DNA of 6,192 nucleotides. Origin: an uncultured Corynebacterium sp. GTDB lineage: Bacteria > Actinomycetota > Actinomycetes > Mycobacteriales > Mycobacteriaceae. The stretch covers positions 1-6,192 of the forward strand of contig CALZCR010000115.1 of assembly GCA_945631445.1 (NCBI GenBank). The letters are read 5' to 3'. Each line of letters opens with the position of its first letter. Position 1 is the stretch's first letter. Below, piece after piece: positions 1 through 5,775 of this stretch. The translations under genes and the position numbers were made by a program. The notes under the pieces were generated by a model, which made no database searches, had not been told where the DNA came from, and worked only from the letters and a program-made list of their open reading frames with translations.

Positions 1-179
1 CGCTCGACGATAGTGCTATCCCTGCTCAGCTGCCACGGCGCCAGAAAGGTAAAGGAGAAATAGGAGAAAGCGATGATGGCAAGGACACTGAACACCCAGC
101 CCGGCCGGAGGAATGTCCTCCAGCCCTTCTTCTGCGGGGCCCGACCGTACCTGCGTTCACCTGTGCTGCTCACAGCCAT
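1..179 (-). CDS. SURF1-family cytochrome c oxidase assembly protein (N-terminal part, runs off left edge)
   Basis: The minus strand from the ATG at 179-177 stays open for 59 codons to the window edge. The protein starts MAVSSTGERRYGRAPQKKGW, then has FLRPGWV followed by one hydrophobic segment (about residues 28-47) ending in LAPWQLSR. This arrangement (basic N-terminus, PGWV entering the first membrane helix, a PWQL-type motif just after it) is the usual start of actinobacterial SURF1 proteins. These membrane proteins assist assembly of haem-copper cytochrome c oxidase; the periplasmic domain and second helix would lie beyond the window. No other ATG or GTG is available upstream before an in-frame stop (245-243, the stop codon of the ATPase gene), so this start is the best choice, although no strong Shine-Dalgarno sequence precedes it. 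It follows the P-type ATPase gene by 63 bases on the same strand and could be transcribed with it. Family identification from the N-terminus alone is fairly secure. Confidence 0.8.
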   Translation of the reverse strand, partial: MAVSSTGERRYGRAPQKKGWRTFLRPGWVFSVLAIIAFSYFSFTFLAPWQLSRDSTIVE

Positions 180-209
180 GAAGTCTACTGCACCGTCCGG
201 TGAGACAGT

Positions 210-228
210 GCATCCTGTCGCAGGGTGC
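210..228. other. Small hairpin between ATPase and SURF1 genes
   Basis: GCATCCTG (210-217), the loop TCG, and CAGGGTGC (221-228) form an 8-bp stem with one G-U pair if read on the plus strand, or one C-A mismatch if read on the minus strand. It lies 14 bases past the ATPase stop codon in the 63-base gap before SURF1. No T-run follows on the minus strand, so it is at most a weak terminator or mRNA-processing hairpin. Nothing shows that transcription stops here. Confidence 0.3.
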
Positions 229-242
229 TCATGGGGAAAGCA

Positions 243-2213
243 CTACGAGACCCGGGACCTTCTGTACGCATCCTCGTCGGCAGTGATCGTGGCCGCCTCG
301 ACGGGCTTCAGGTCAAGATGCTTGGTGCGGGCGGCCCGCAGGCCGTTGGCGATGACGATAACCTCGGCCACCTCGTGGACCAGCACGACAGCAGCCAGTC
401 CCAGCACACCGGTGATCGCCAGCGGCAACAGGACGATGATGATCGCCAGGGACAGCACAATGTTCTGGTTGATGATCGCCCGGCCCCGGCGGGCGTGGCG
501 CAGAGCCCTGGGGATCAGGCGCAGGTCATCGCCGGTAAACGCCACATCCGCGGACTCGATCGCCGCGTCCGAGCCCTTGGCACCCATGGCGATACCGATA
601 TCGGCTCGGGCCAGGGCGGGCGCGTCGTTGATGCCGTCACCGATCATCGCCACCGGGCCGCGGGTCCCCAGTCCGGCCACGGCGGTGGCCTTGTCCTCCG
701 GGCGTAGCTCGGCCCGCACGTCCGTGATGCCGGCCTCCCGGGCCAGCGCAGCGGCGGTGCGGCTGTTGTCGCCGGTGAGCATGGTGACCCCGAAACCCTC
801 ATCGGTGAGCGTCCGGATGACCTCGGGGACCTCGGGGCGGAGTTCATCGCGCACCCCGATCGCCCCCACGGGCTGGCCATCGCGGTGGATGACGACCACG
901 GTCATGCCTTGTTTTTCCAGGTCCTCGACCTGACCGGCCAAGGGGCCGGGGGACAGCCAGCGGGGGCTGCCCACGGCGATCTGCGCTCCGTCAATAAGTC
1001 CGGTGATGCCCTGCCCGGCGGCTTCGTCGACCTGCTGGGCGGCCGGGGCCTGCGGTGTAGCGGCGGTAATGGCGGCAGCCAACGGGTGGGTGCTGTGAGC
1101 CTCCAGCGCCGCGGCCCAACCGAGGACATCCGCCCGGGTGGCTCCACCAGTGGTGAGCACATCTACGACGGTGGGCCGGTTGCGGGTCAGGGTGCCGGTC
1201 TTGTCCAGGGCCAGATGCCGGATACCACCGAGGCGCTCGAAGGCGGCGCCGGACTTGATGACCACGCCGAATTTGCTGGCCGCCCCGATCGCGGAGACGA
1301 CCGTGACCGGCACCGAGATCGCCAGGGCACACGGCGACGCCGCGACCAGGACGACCAGGGCACGTTCAATCCATACGCCCGGATCCCCCAGCCAGGACCC
1401 GATGACGGCGACGAGGATGGCGAGGATGAGGACACCGGGCACCAGGGGACGGGCCAGGCGGTCGGCGATCCGGGCCCGTTGGCCCTTATCGTGCTGGGCC
1501 TGTTCCACCAGGGCGACCACGGTGGTCAGGGAGTTGTCCGTCCCGCCGGCGGTGGCCTCGACCTCGAGCGCCCCGGTGGTGTTGATCGACCCGGCCAGCA
1601 CCGCATCACCGGGGCCGACCTCGACGGGGATGGATTCCCCGGTGATCGCCGAAACATCCAGGCTGCTGTGCCCGGAGCGGATGATCCCGTCGGTGGCCAG
1701 GCGTTCCCCGGCAGCCAGGCGCAACACGTCCCCGGGGACCAGCTCCTCGACCGCCACACTGCGGGTCACCCCGTGGGAGATGATGGTCGCGGTGGAGGGG
1801 ATGAGGGCCAGCAGGGCACGCAGGCCCGAACGCGCCTTGTCCATCGCCTTATCTTCCAGGGCCTCGGCAATCGAGTAGAGGAAGGCCAGGGCGGCGGCCT
1901 CCTCGATGAAACCCAGCAGGACGGCACCGAGGGCGCTGATCGTCATCAGCAGCCCGATACCCAGTTTTCCCCGGGTGACCAGCCCCTTGAGGGCTCCGGG
2001 GACGAATTGGGAGGCGCCCAGCAGTAGGGCGAGCCAGAACAGGCCGGTGGCCACCAGTCCGGCCCCGGGGACGAACCACTCGAGGATCAGGCCGATGAGC
2101 AGGGACACGCCGGAAGCCACCGGGAGAAGGACGGCACGGTCACGCCACCACGGGGTGGGCTCCTCTTCGTCGGCCATCGGCACGGACGGTTCACAACCAC
2201 AGGCAGACGTCAT
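243..2213 (-). CDS. Heavy-metal-exporting P1B-type ATPase (SPC class, probable Cd/Pb/Zn or Co exporter)
   Basis: This 656-residue integral membrane ATPase should pump soft divalent metal ions out of the cytoplasm. Motifs in order: TGES (191-194, actuator phosphatase loop), SPC in the ion-binding helix (293-295), DKTGT with the phosphorylated Asp337, the HP dipeptide (376-377, nucleotide domain, typical of P1B pumps), TGDN (480-483) and GDGIND (525-530, hinge). Hydrophobic segments near 28-48, 51-70, 86-102, 104-118, 256-274, 283-302, 583-600 and 602-622 give the eight helices usual for P1B. There is no N-terminal HMA domain; instead the N-terminus begins MTSACGCEPS, with a CxC pair (Cys5, Cys7), then an acidic stretch. 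The last helix has HEVAE (613-617). Its ATG overlaps the cmtR stop by four bases (ATGA), so translation is probably coupled and metal control comes from CmtR. In mycobacteria CmtR controls the P-type ATPase CmtA/CtpG, which suggests Cd/Pb export here. The SPC motif also occurs in Co-type (P1B-4) pumps, so the exact metal is open. Confidence 0.93.
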   Translation of the reverse strand: MTSACGCEPSVPMADEEEPTPWWRDRAVLLPVASGVSLLIGLILEWFVPGAGLVATGLFWLALLLGASQFVPGALKGLVTRGKLGIGLLMTISALGAVLLGFIEEAAALAFLYSIAEALEDKAMDKARSGLRALLALIPSTATIISHGVTRSVAVEELVPGDVLRLAAGERLATDGIIRSGHSSLDVSAITGESIPVEVGPGDAVLAGSINTTGALEVEATAGGTDNSLTTVVALVEQAQHDKGQRARIADRLARPLVPGVLILAILVAVIGSWLGDPGVWIERALVVLVAASPCALAISVPVTVVSAIGAASKFGVVIKSGAAFERLGGIRHLALDKTGTLTRNRPTVVDVLTTGGATRADVLGWAAALEAHSTHPLAAAITAATPQAPAAQQVDEAAGQGITGLIDGAQIAVGSPRWLSPGPLAGQVEDLEKQGMTVVVIHRDGQPVGAIGVRDELRPEVPEVIRTLTDEGFGVTMLTGDNSRTAAALAREAGITDVRAELRPEDKATAVAGLGTRGPVAMIGDGINDAPALARADIGIAMGAKGSDAAIESADVAFTGDDLRLIPRALRHARRGRAIINQNIVLSLAIIIVLLPLAITGVLGLAAVVLVHEVAEVIVIANGLRAARTKHLDLKPVEAATITADEDAYRRSRVS

Positions 2214-2575
2214 GACCGCTGGCCTCTTTCCTCATCGCAGCAACCAGCAACCGGACACTGCGGGTCCAGACACGCGGCGTTCTCGTCAACCGCCAGGGTG
2301 GTCTCCACCAGGACGGCAAGCGCCCGGGCGAGGTGGGCGTCGACGATCTCATAGCGGGTGCGCCGGCCCTCCGGTTCCGCGACGACGATTCCGCAGTCAC
2401 GCAGACACGCCAGGTGGTTGGAGACGTTTGAGCGCGTCAACTCCAGGTCCCGGGCCAACTGTGCTGGATAGCCAGGGGCCTGAAGCAGGGACAACAGGAT
2501 TCGGGACCGGGTGGGATCGGCCATGGCGCGTCCCAGCCGGTTCATCACATCAAGACGGGAGGCAATAGTCAGCAT
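2210..2575 (-). CDS. cmtR: CmtR-type ArsR/SmtB-family Cd(II)/Pb(II)-sensing repressor
   Basis: This is a 121-residue winged-helix repressor of the ArsR/SmtB family. Residues 12-75 carry the DNA-binding fold: a helix with LGRAMADPTRSRIL (14-27), the recognition helix with LTRSNVSNHLACLRDC (46-61), and the wing EPEGRRTRYEI (67-77). Cys57 and Cys61 in the recognition helix and Cys102 in the C-terminal tail fall at exactly the numbers of the three Cd/Pb ligands known for M. tuberculosis CmtR (118 aa). Such proteins bind DNA as dimers and let go when the thiols take up metal. Four more cysteines (36 to 41 residues after Cys71 in the wing region do not contribute; the extra ones are 107, 112 and 113) make the tail Cys-rich: three extra thiols in all. 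I chose the ATG at 2575 over the upstream possibility at 2611 because MLTIASRL aligns with the mycobacterial N-terminus and because a good promoter ends six bases before it, predicting a leaderless mRNA. The gene is the first of an operon with the ATPase gene. Confidence 0.9.
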   Translation of the reverse strand: MLTIASRLDVMNRLGRAMADPTRSRILLSLLQAPGYPAQLARDLELTRSNVSNHLACLRDCGIVVAEPEGRRTRYEIVDAHLARALAVLVETTLAVDENAACLDPQCPVAGCCDEERGQRS

Positions 2576-2576
2576 G

Positions 2577-2592
2577 CACTGACCATACAGTG
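2577..2592. promoter_or_regulatory. Inverted repeat, candidate CmtR operator over the -10 box
   Basis: CACTG (2577-2581) and CAGTG (2588-2592) are perfect 5-bp inverted arms around a 6-base centre. The centre is, on the minus strand, the proposed -10 hexamer TATGGT. A repressor dimer bound here would cover the -10 box and start site. That CmtR is the protein that binds is inferred from position (autoregulation is usual for ArsR/SmtB genes); I did not match it to a known CmtR site. Confidence 0.45.
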
Positions 2593-2611
2593 GGGGATGA
2601 CTAGTTGGCAA
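2582..2611 (-). promoter_or_regulatory. Probable leaderless cmtR promoter
   Basis: On the minus strand, TTGCCA (2611-2606, five of six matches to TTGACA) is followed after 18 bases by TATGGT (2587-2582, matches the actinobacterial TANNNT -10). Six bases (2581-2576) then separate the -10 from the A of the cmtR ATG. This spacing puts the transcription start at or next to the start codon, as is common for actinobacterial leaderless mRNAs. The absence of any Shine-Dalgarno sequence before the ATG fits. Confidence 0.65.
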
Positions 2612-2658
2612 TTGTCTCCGCCTGCTCGTGTGACCCTTTCGCCCTGTGAAGCGGAGTG

Positions 2659-3524
2659 TTAGCAGACGACCTCGTTGTGTATGTGGTTATCCTGTTCGAG
2701 TTGGATGGTCGAGTGCTCGATACCGAAGTTCTGCAGGCAGGCCTGGGCGGCGTCGAGGATTCCGCAGCCGGCGTGGCCCATGTCCTCGAGGGCCAGGCGG
2801 GAGGTGGCCAGTGATTCGGTGCCAACGGTGTTCCAAGTCTGCAGGTCGCGCACGGAAGCGACCCGGGCAGGCCGAGCAGTGTTGCTTCTACGTCGCGGGC
2901 GTCGATGTTCTTCGGGGTGTGGTTCATCAGCACCGCGAGGGAGTCGACCATCAGGCGCAGTGGTCTCGGCAGCACCATCGCGGCGATGAACAACGAGGCG
3001 ATGATGTCGGCGGGCAGCCGGCTGGTGAACCGGATGATCAGGACAGCGATGATCACCGCGACCGAGCCGAGCAAATCGGAGAGCACACGTAGGTAGACGC
3101 CGCGCATGTTCAGGCTCTCGTGCTGACGACGCCCGAGGATCAAGGCGGAGATCGCGTTGGCGGCCAGGCCGACCATCGCGACGATGAGCATCACGCCGGT
3201 GTCGAGGGGGACCTGTTCGCCGATCCGACCGAGCGCGCGCACGACGATCATCACCGAGATGGCGCTGACGATGGTCGCATTGATCAGCGCGGTGAACACC
3301 TCGACGCGGCGGTGGTTGTAGGTAGCGGTTGAGCGGCCGATGAGGATGGCGATCAGGGCGATCATCAGTCCCGTGAAATCCGCGAGCATGTGCATCGGAT
3401 CCGACAACAGAACCAGCGAGCCAGAAATAACGCCACCGGCTACCTGGGCCAGGAAGATCGTGAACGTCAATCCCGGGGCCTTCAACGAGCCCGTCAGGCC
3501 ATGACCACGACCATGGTCATGGTG
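2659..3524 (-). pseudogene. Cation diffusion facilitator (CDF) metal-efflux gene, frameshifted and lacking a normal start
   Basis: The minus strand encodes a CDF-type Zn/Co/Cd antiporter of the CzcD/ZitB kind. From the only usable start, a TTG at 3485, six helices can be seen near residues 5-26, 33-50, 66-84, 97-117, 134-152 and 158-174, with the TM2 ligands His32 and Asp36 (HMLAD). After LLGLPG (residue 208, ending at 2862) the frame leaves the family; inserting one base in the GGG run at 2864-2862 restores VASVRDLQTWNT and the rest of the cytoplasmic domain to a TAA at 2661-2659, giving about 275 residues. Without this repair the frame runs on to a TAG at 2603-2601 with a nonsense tail. Ligand positions are also changed: TM5 has RVLSD where HVLGD is usual (Arg133), DLQTW where DLHVW is usual, and TSRL where a TAHL-type His is usual. 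A His-rich stretch (HHDHGRGHG, 3524-3498) typical of CDF N-termini lies in frame upstream but has no ATG or GTG before it. Family call is firm. The frameshift alone could be a sequencing error, but together with the other changes decay is more likely. Confidence 0.8.
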
Positions 3525-3557
3525 GAAGGTTAACCCACATTCCGCTTTATTGAAAGA

Positions 3558-3794
3558 CTAATGAAAATCCAGAGGCCTTACCTGAAAATATGTGTCTCCG
3601 GGCGAGAAGATGACTCCCTGTGCTGGGTTTGCAGGAATCCCCTGGCTGGCTGCGCGGGGATCCTTTCCTAGGGCGACGTCAAGCCAGGAGCGGGCGAAAC
3701 GAGCGGTAGCGGCGCCCTGAACGGCACCAATTTTTCCAACCATCGGGAGCAGACGAAGATGATCCGCCGCTACATCGCCTAGCACAGAACCCAC
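3558..3794 (-). CDS. Unrecognised small ORF, probably a gene remnant or chance ORF
   Basis: A 78-residue frame starts at a GTG (3794-3792) and ends with TAG at 3560-3558. I recognise no family. The first third is opposite the possible transposase remnant on the plus strand and is probably not genuine. The remaining part (for example FARSWLDVALGKDP) has ordinary amino-acid composition and no membrane segment, and could be the 3' end of a gene cut by rearrangement. No convincing Shine-Dalgarno sequence was seen. It lies just upstream of the damaged CDF gene on the same strand. Confidence 0.2.
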   Translation of the reverse strand: MGSVLGDVAADHLRLLPMVGKIGAVQGAATARFARSWLDVALGKDPRAASQGIPANPAQGVIFSPGDTYFQVRPLDFH

Positions 3795-3863
3795 GTCATC
3801 AACCCGCAGCTATGTAAGGTCATCAAACCAGCCAGCACCATCAAAAAGGCAAAGGTTGTCTGA
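3720..3863 (+). mobile_element. Possible decayed 3' end of a transposase gene
   Basis: One plus-strand frame reads NHREQTKMIRRYIA (3738-3779), then TAG (3780-3782), then HRTHVINPQLCKVIK and PASTIKKAKVV up to TGA at 3861-3863. RYIAW-R(N) followed by NPQLxKxI and a basic end is the way some actinobacterial IS630-like transposases finish, and the stop stands where a Trp (TGG) would be expected, so one G-to-A change explains it. The rest of the element, including its DDE catalytic residues and terminal repeats, is not visible. This resemblance is from memory of family style and is only moderately trustworthy. Confidence 0.35.
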
Positions 3864-4029
3864 CGCGGTACTACTAGGGGCCTCGAAGGAGGAGTGAACC
3901 GATTCAGGTCATAGAGGGGTATTTCGGAACAGTTCAATGTCCTGTCTGATTAGGGAGATGCGTCACGTTCGTGGAACTTTCTCGTTGCCGGGCCGACAGC
4001 TCGTATGTACCTAAATTTAACTCGGGTGT

Positions 4030-4081
4030 CGGCAGGAACCGCGAGCCGGGAGTGAGTGAGGCTGGGTCGCAGCGCCTGCCG
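4030..4081 (+). promoter_or_regulatory. Nested stem-loop in the putative cydA leader
   Basis: CGGCAGG (4030-4036) can pair with CCTGCCG (4075-4081). Inside it, GCG (4041-4043) can pair with CGC (4068-4070) and AGCC (4044-4047) with GGCT (4060-4063), leaving a bulge GGGT (4064-4067) and a 12-base loop. It lies downstream of the weak -10 candidate and 66 bases before the cydA start, so it would be in the leader if transcription begins near 4020. No T-run follows. A regulatory role is a guess; in GC-rich DNA such structures also arise by chance. Confidence 0.3.
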
Positions 4082-4131
4082 GAGCAGGAATCGTCGCAGT
4101 GGCGATGTGCCATCTGGACGGTTCGTCAACT

Positions 4132-4139
4132 AGGAAAGG
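4132..4139 (+). promoter_or_regulatory. Ribosome binding site deciding the cydA start
   Basis: AGGAAAGG lies eight bases before the GTG at 4148. It is the only good Shine-Dalgarno sequence placed before a start codon in this frame, and the GTG begins the family-typical N-terminus, so it rejects the longer ORF starting at 3971. Confidence 0.75.
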
Positions 4140-4147
4140 CGCATTCT

Positions 4148-5773
4148 GTGGATCTTGTCGATGTCTCACGCTGGCAATTTGGCATCACGACTGTCTATCA
4201 CTTCATATTCGTCCCCCTGACCATTGGGCTTGCCCCCCTGGTGGCCATGATGCAGACGGCCTGGCACCGGACCGGGAAGGACATGTGGTACCGCGCCACC
4301 AGGTTCTTCGGCACGCTCTTCCTGATCAACTTCGCCATGGGAGTGGTCACCGGCATCGTCCAGGAATTCCAGTTCGGTATGAACTGGAGTGAGTACTCCC
4401 GCTTCGTCGGTGACGTCTTCGGCGGGCCGCTCGCTCTCGAGGGGCTGGCCGCCTTTTTCTTCGAGTCCATCTTCTTGGGGGTCTGGATCTTCGGTTGGGA
4501 ACGCGTGCCCCGCTGGATGCACCTGGCTTCGATTTGGATCGTGGCGGCCGCGACCAACGTCTCGGCCTACTTCATCATCGTGGCCAATTCCTTCATGCAG
4601 CATCCGGTAGGCGCGGCGATGAACTACGAGAACGGGCGCGCAGAACTGATCGATGTTTGGGAGCTGCTGACCAACCCGGTGGCACTGGTGGCCTTCCCTC
4701 ACGCGGTGGCTGGTTCCGTGCTCGTGGCCGGTACCTTCGTCGCTGGCATCAGCGCCTGGTGGATGGTGCGGTCCCGCCGCCACGCAGCCAAGATGGACGG
4801 GAACTCCGAGGACGCCGGACAACTGTGGCGGCCGCTGCTGCGCATGGGATTGTGGGTCACATTATTGGGGATCGTATTCGTCTCGATCACCGGTGACTTG
4901 CAGGCGAAGGTGATGTTCGAGGTCCAGCCGATGAAGATGGCCTCCGCGGAGGCGCTGTGCCACACCGAGGAGGATCCGTGGTTCTCTATTTTGGCCATCA
5001 GCACGTTCAACGACTGTAACTCGGTCTCCGAGATCTTCAGTGTTCCCTGGGTCCTGTCCTTCCTGGCCGGCGGCCAGTTTGCCGGTGTGACGCTGCAGGG
5101 CGTCACGGATCTGCAGGCCCAGGCCGAGCAGCTCTACGGCCCGGGAAACTACTCGCCGAACCTGTTCGTCACCTACTGGTCCTTCCGCCTGATGATTGGC
5201 TTCATGACTGCCTCCATCCTGGTAGTCATCCTCGGCTTCTGGCTGACCCGCAGGAAGCGCACCACCGACAAGCGGTGGTTCGCCTGGCTCGGCCTCATCG
5301 CGATTCCGTTCCCCTTCCTGTCCAACTCCGCCGGCTGGATCTTCACCGAGATGGGACGCCAACCTTGGGTGGTGTACCCGAACCCCGACTTCGGGCCGGA
5401 GAACAGTCCGAATGGGGAAAATGACATCCACATGATCGTGGACTTCGGTGTGTCCAACCACTCGGTGACCACCGTTTGGATCTCCCTGATCGCCTTCACC
5501 CTGATCTATGGCGTTCTGGCCGTGGTCTGGTTCTGGCTCATGCGCCGCTTCGTGGTTGCCGGGGCGCTCGCCCCCGGTGCTTCCGAGAACATCGCTGAGG
5601 ACACCTACGGTCCGGACGCCGAGGAACTGGAACCGCTGAGCTTCAGCGCCGACAGTGCTGAGAACACCGAGGGCGCCGAGGGCGTCGAGTCTACCGGCTG
5701 GAATTCCACAGCTGTCGCCACGAAACCGCGCCGGCAGCGCGGCGAGCGCACCGATGATGGGCAGGAGAGCTGA
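4148..5773 (+). CDS. cydA: Cytochrome bd ubiquinol/menaquinol oxidase subunit I
   Basis: CydA carries the three haems (b558, b595, d) of cytochrome bd, the membrane oxidase that passes electrons from quinol to oxygen without copper. From the GTG at 4148 it has 541 residues and begins VDLVDVSRWQFGITTVYH. Family residues are in place, mostly one number below E. coli: His18 (E. coli His19), Glu98 and Glu106 (Glu99, Glu107), His185 (His186, b558 ligand), Lys254 and Glu258 of the quinol site, Met349 (Met393, b558 ligand), Glu401 and GRQPW at 403-407. The stretch between GDLQAKVMFEVQPMKM and TYWSFRLM is short, the S-type Q-loop of actinobacteria, and Cys271 and Cys290 stand 19 residues apart like the disulphide pair described in mycobacterial CydA. 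After the last helix comes a hydrophilic, Glu/Asp-rich tail of roughly 75 residues that is not needed for the family fold. cydB starts two bases after the stop, so both are expected on one mRNA. No damage was seen. Confidence 0.96.
   Translation: MDLVDVSRWQFGITTVYHFIFVPLTIGLAPLVAMMQTAWHRTGKDMWYRATRFFGTLFLINFAMGVVTGIVQEFQFGMNWSEYSRFVGDVFGGPLALEGLAAFFFESIFLGVWIFGWERVPRWMHLASIWIVAAATNVSAYFIIVANSFMQHPVGAAMNYENGRAELIDVWELLTNPVALVAFPHAVAGSVLVAGTFVAGISAWWMVRSRRHAAKMDGNSEDAGQLWRPLLRMGLWVTLLGIVFVSITGDLQAKVMFEVQPMKMASAEALCHTEEDPWFSILAISTFNDCNSVSEIFSVPWVLSFLAGGQFAGVTLQGVTDLQAQAEQLYGPGNYSPNLFVTYWSFRLMIGFMTASILVVILGFWLTRRKRTTDKRWFAWLGLIAIPFPFLSNSAGWIFTEMGRQPWVVYPNPDFGPENSPNGENDIHMIVDFGVSNHSVTTVWISLIAFTLIYGVLAVVWFWLMRRFVVAGALAPGASENIAEDTYGPDAEELEPLSFSADSAENTEGAEGVESTGWNSTAVATKPRRQRGERTDDGQES
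5764..5769 (+). promoter_or_regulatory. Ribosome binding site of cydB inside the end of cydA
   Basis: GGAGAG, within GCAGGAGAGC at the very end of cydA, ends six bases before the cydB ATG at 5776. Its place inside the upstream gene suggests translation of the two subunits is linked. Confidence 0.55.
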
Positions 5774-5775
5774 CC

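Larger units (their letters stand above)
3864..4147 (+). other. Gene-free upstream region of cydA
   Basis: No gene was recognised in these 284 bases. The cydA frame is open back to a GTG at 3971, but those 59 extra codons have no family resemblance and the real start is at 4148. A short A/T-rich patch around 4004-4020 contains TAAATT (4012-4017), a possible -10, but no -35 at good spacing (TTGCCG at 3985-3990 is 21 bases away). GAAGGAGGA (3885-3893) resembles a ribosome binding site but is directly followed by a GTG (3894) opening only six codons. I found no clear Rex- or GlxR-type operator. Confidence 0.5.

Noticed and set aside
73..933. 286-codon open frame on the plus strand
   Set aside because: It covers the antisense of both SURF1 and the ATPase C-terminus, and its Ser/Arg/Ala-rich product has no recognisable domain.
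885..2027. 380-codon open frame on the plus strand
   Set aside because: It lies entirely opposite the P-type ATPase gene, whose motifs are all intact. The product is rich in Gly, Asp, Gln and Arg with no family features, as expected for an antisense frame in GC-rich DNA.
2576..2611. Longer cmtR start at 2611 (12 more residues)
   Set aside because: The extra codons cover the proposed promoter, and the protein aligns with known CmtR from the ATG at 2575.
2616..2656. CTCCGC / GCGGAG inverted repeat as a terminator of the CDF gene
   Set aside because: The arms are six bases with a 29-base loop and no T-run follows on the minus strand; chance is sufficient.
3499..3522. Inverted repeat CCATGACC / GGTCATGG as an operator
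   Set aside because: It arises from alternating His, Asp and Gly codons in the His-rich CDF N-terminus, so it needs no regulatory explanation.
3894..3914. Six-codon leader peptide after GAAGGAGGA
   Set aside because: The purine-rich sequence touches the GTG with no spacing, the peptide has no regulatory codon run, and no linked hairpin pair was seen.
3971..4147. Longer cydA start (GTG at 3971, 59 more residues)
   Set aside because: The added residues are hydrophilic, unlike any CydA N-terminus, and the GTG at 4148 has a good ribosome binding site and the family-typical first residues.
4166..4822. 218-codon open frame on the minus strand
   Set aside because: It is the shadow of cydA, with a His/Gly/Glu-rich composition and no motif.
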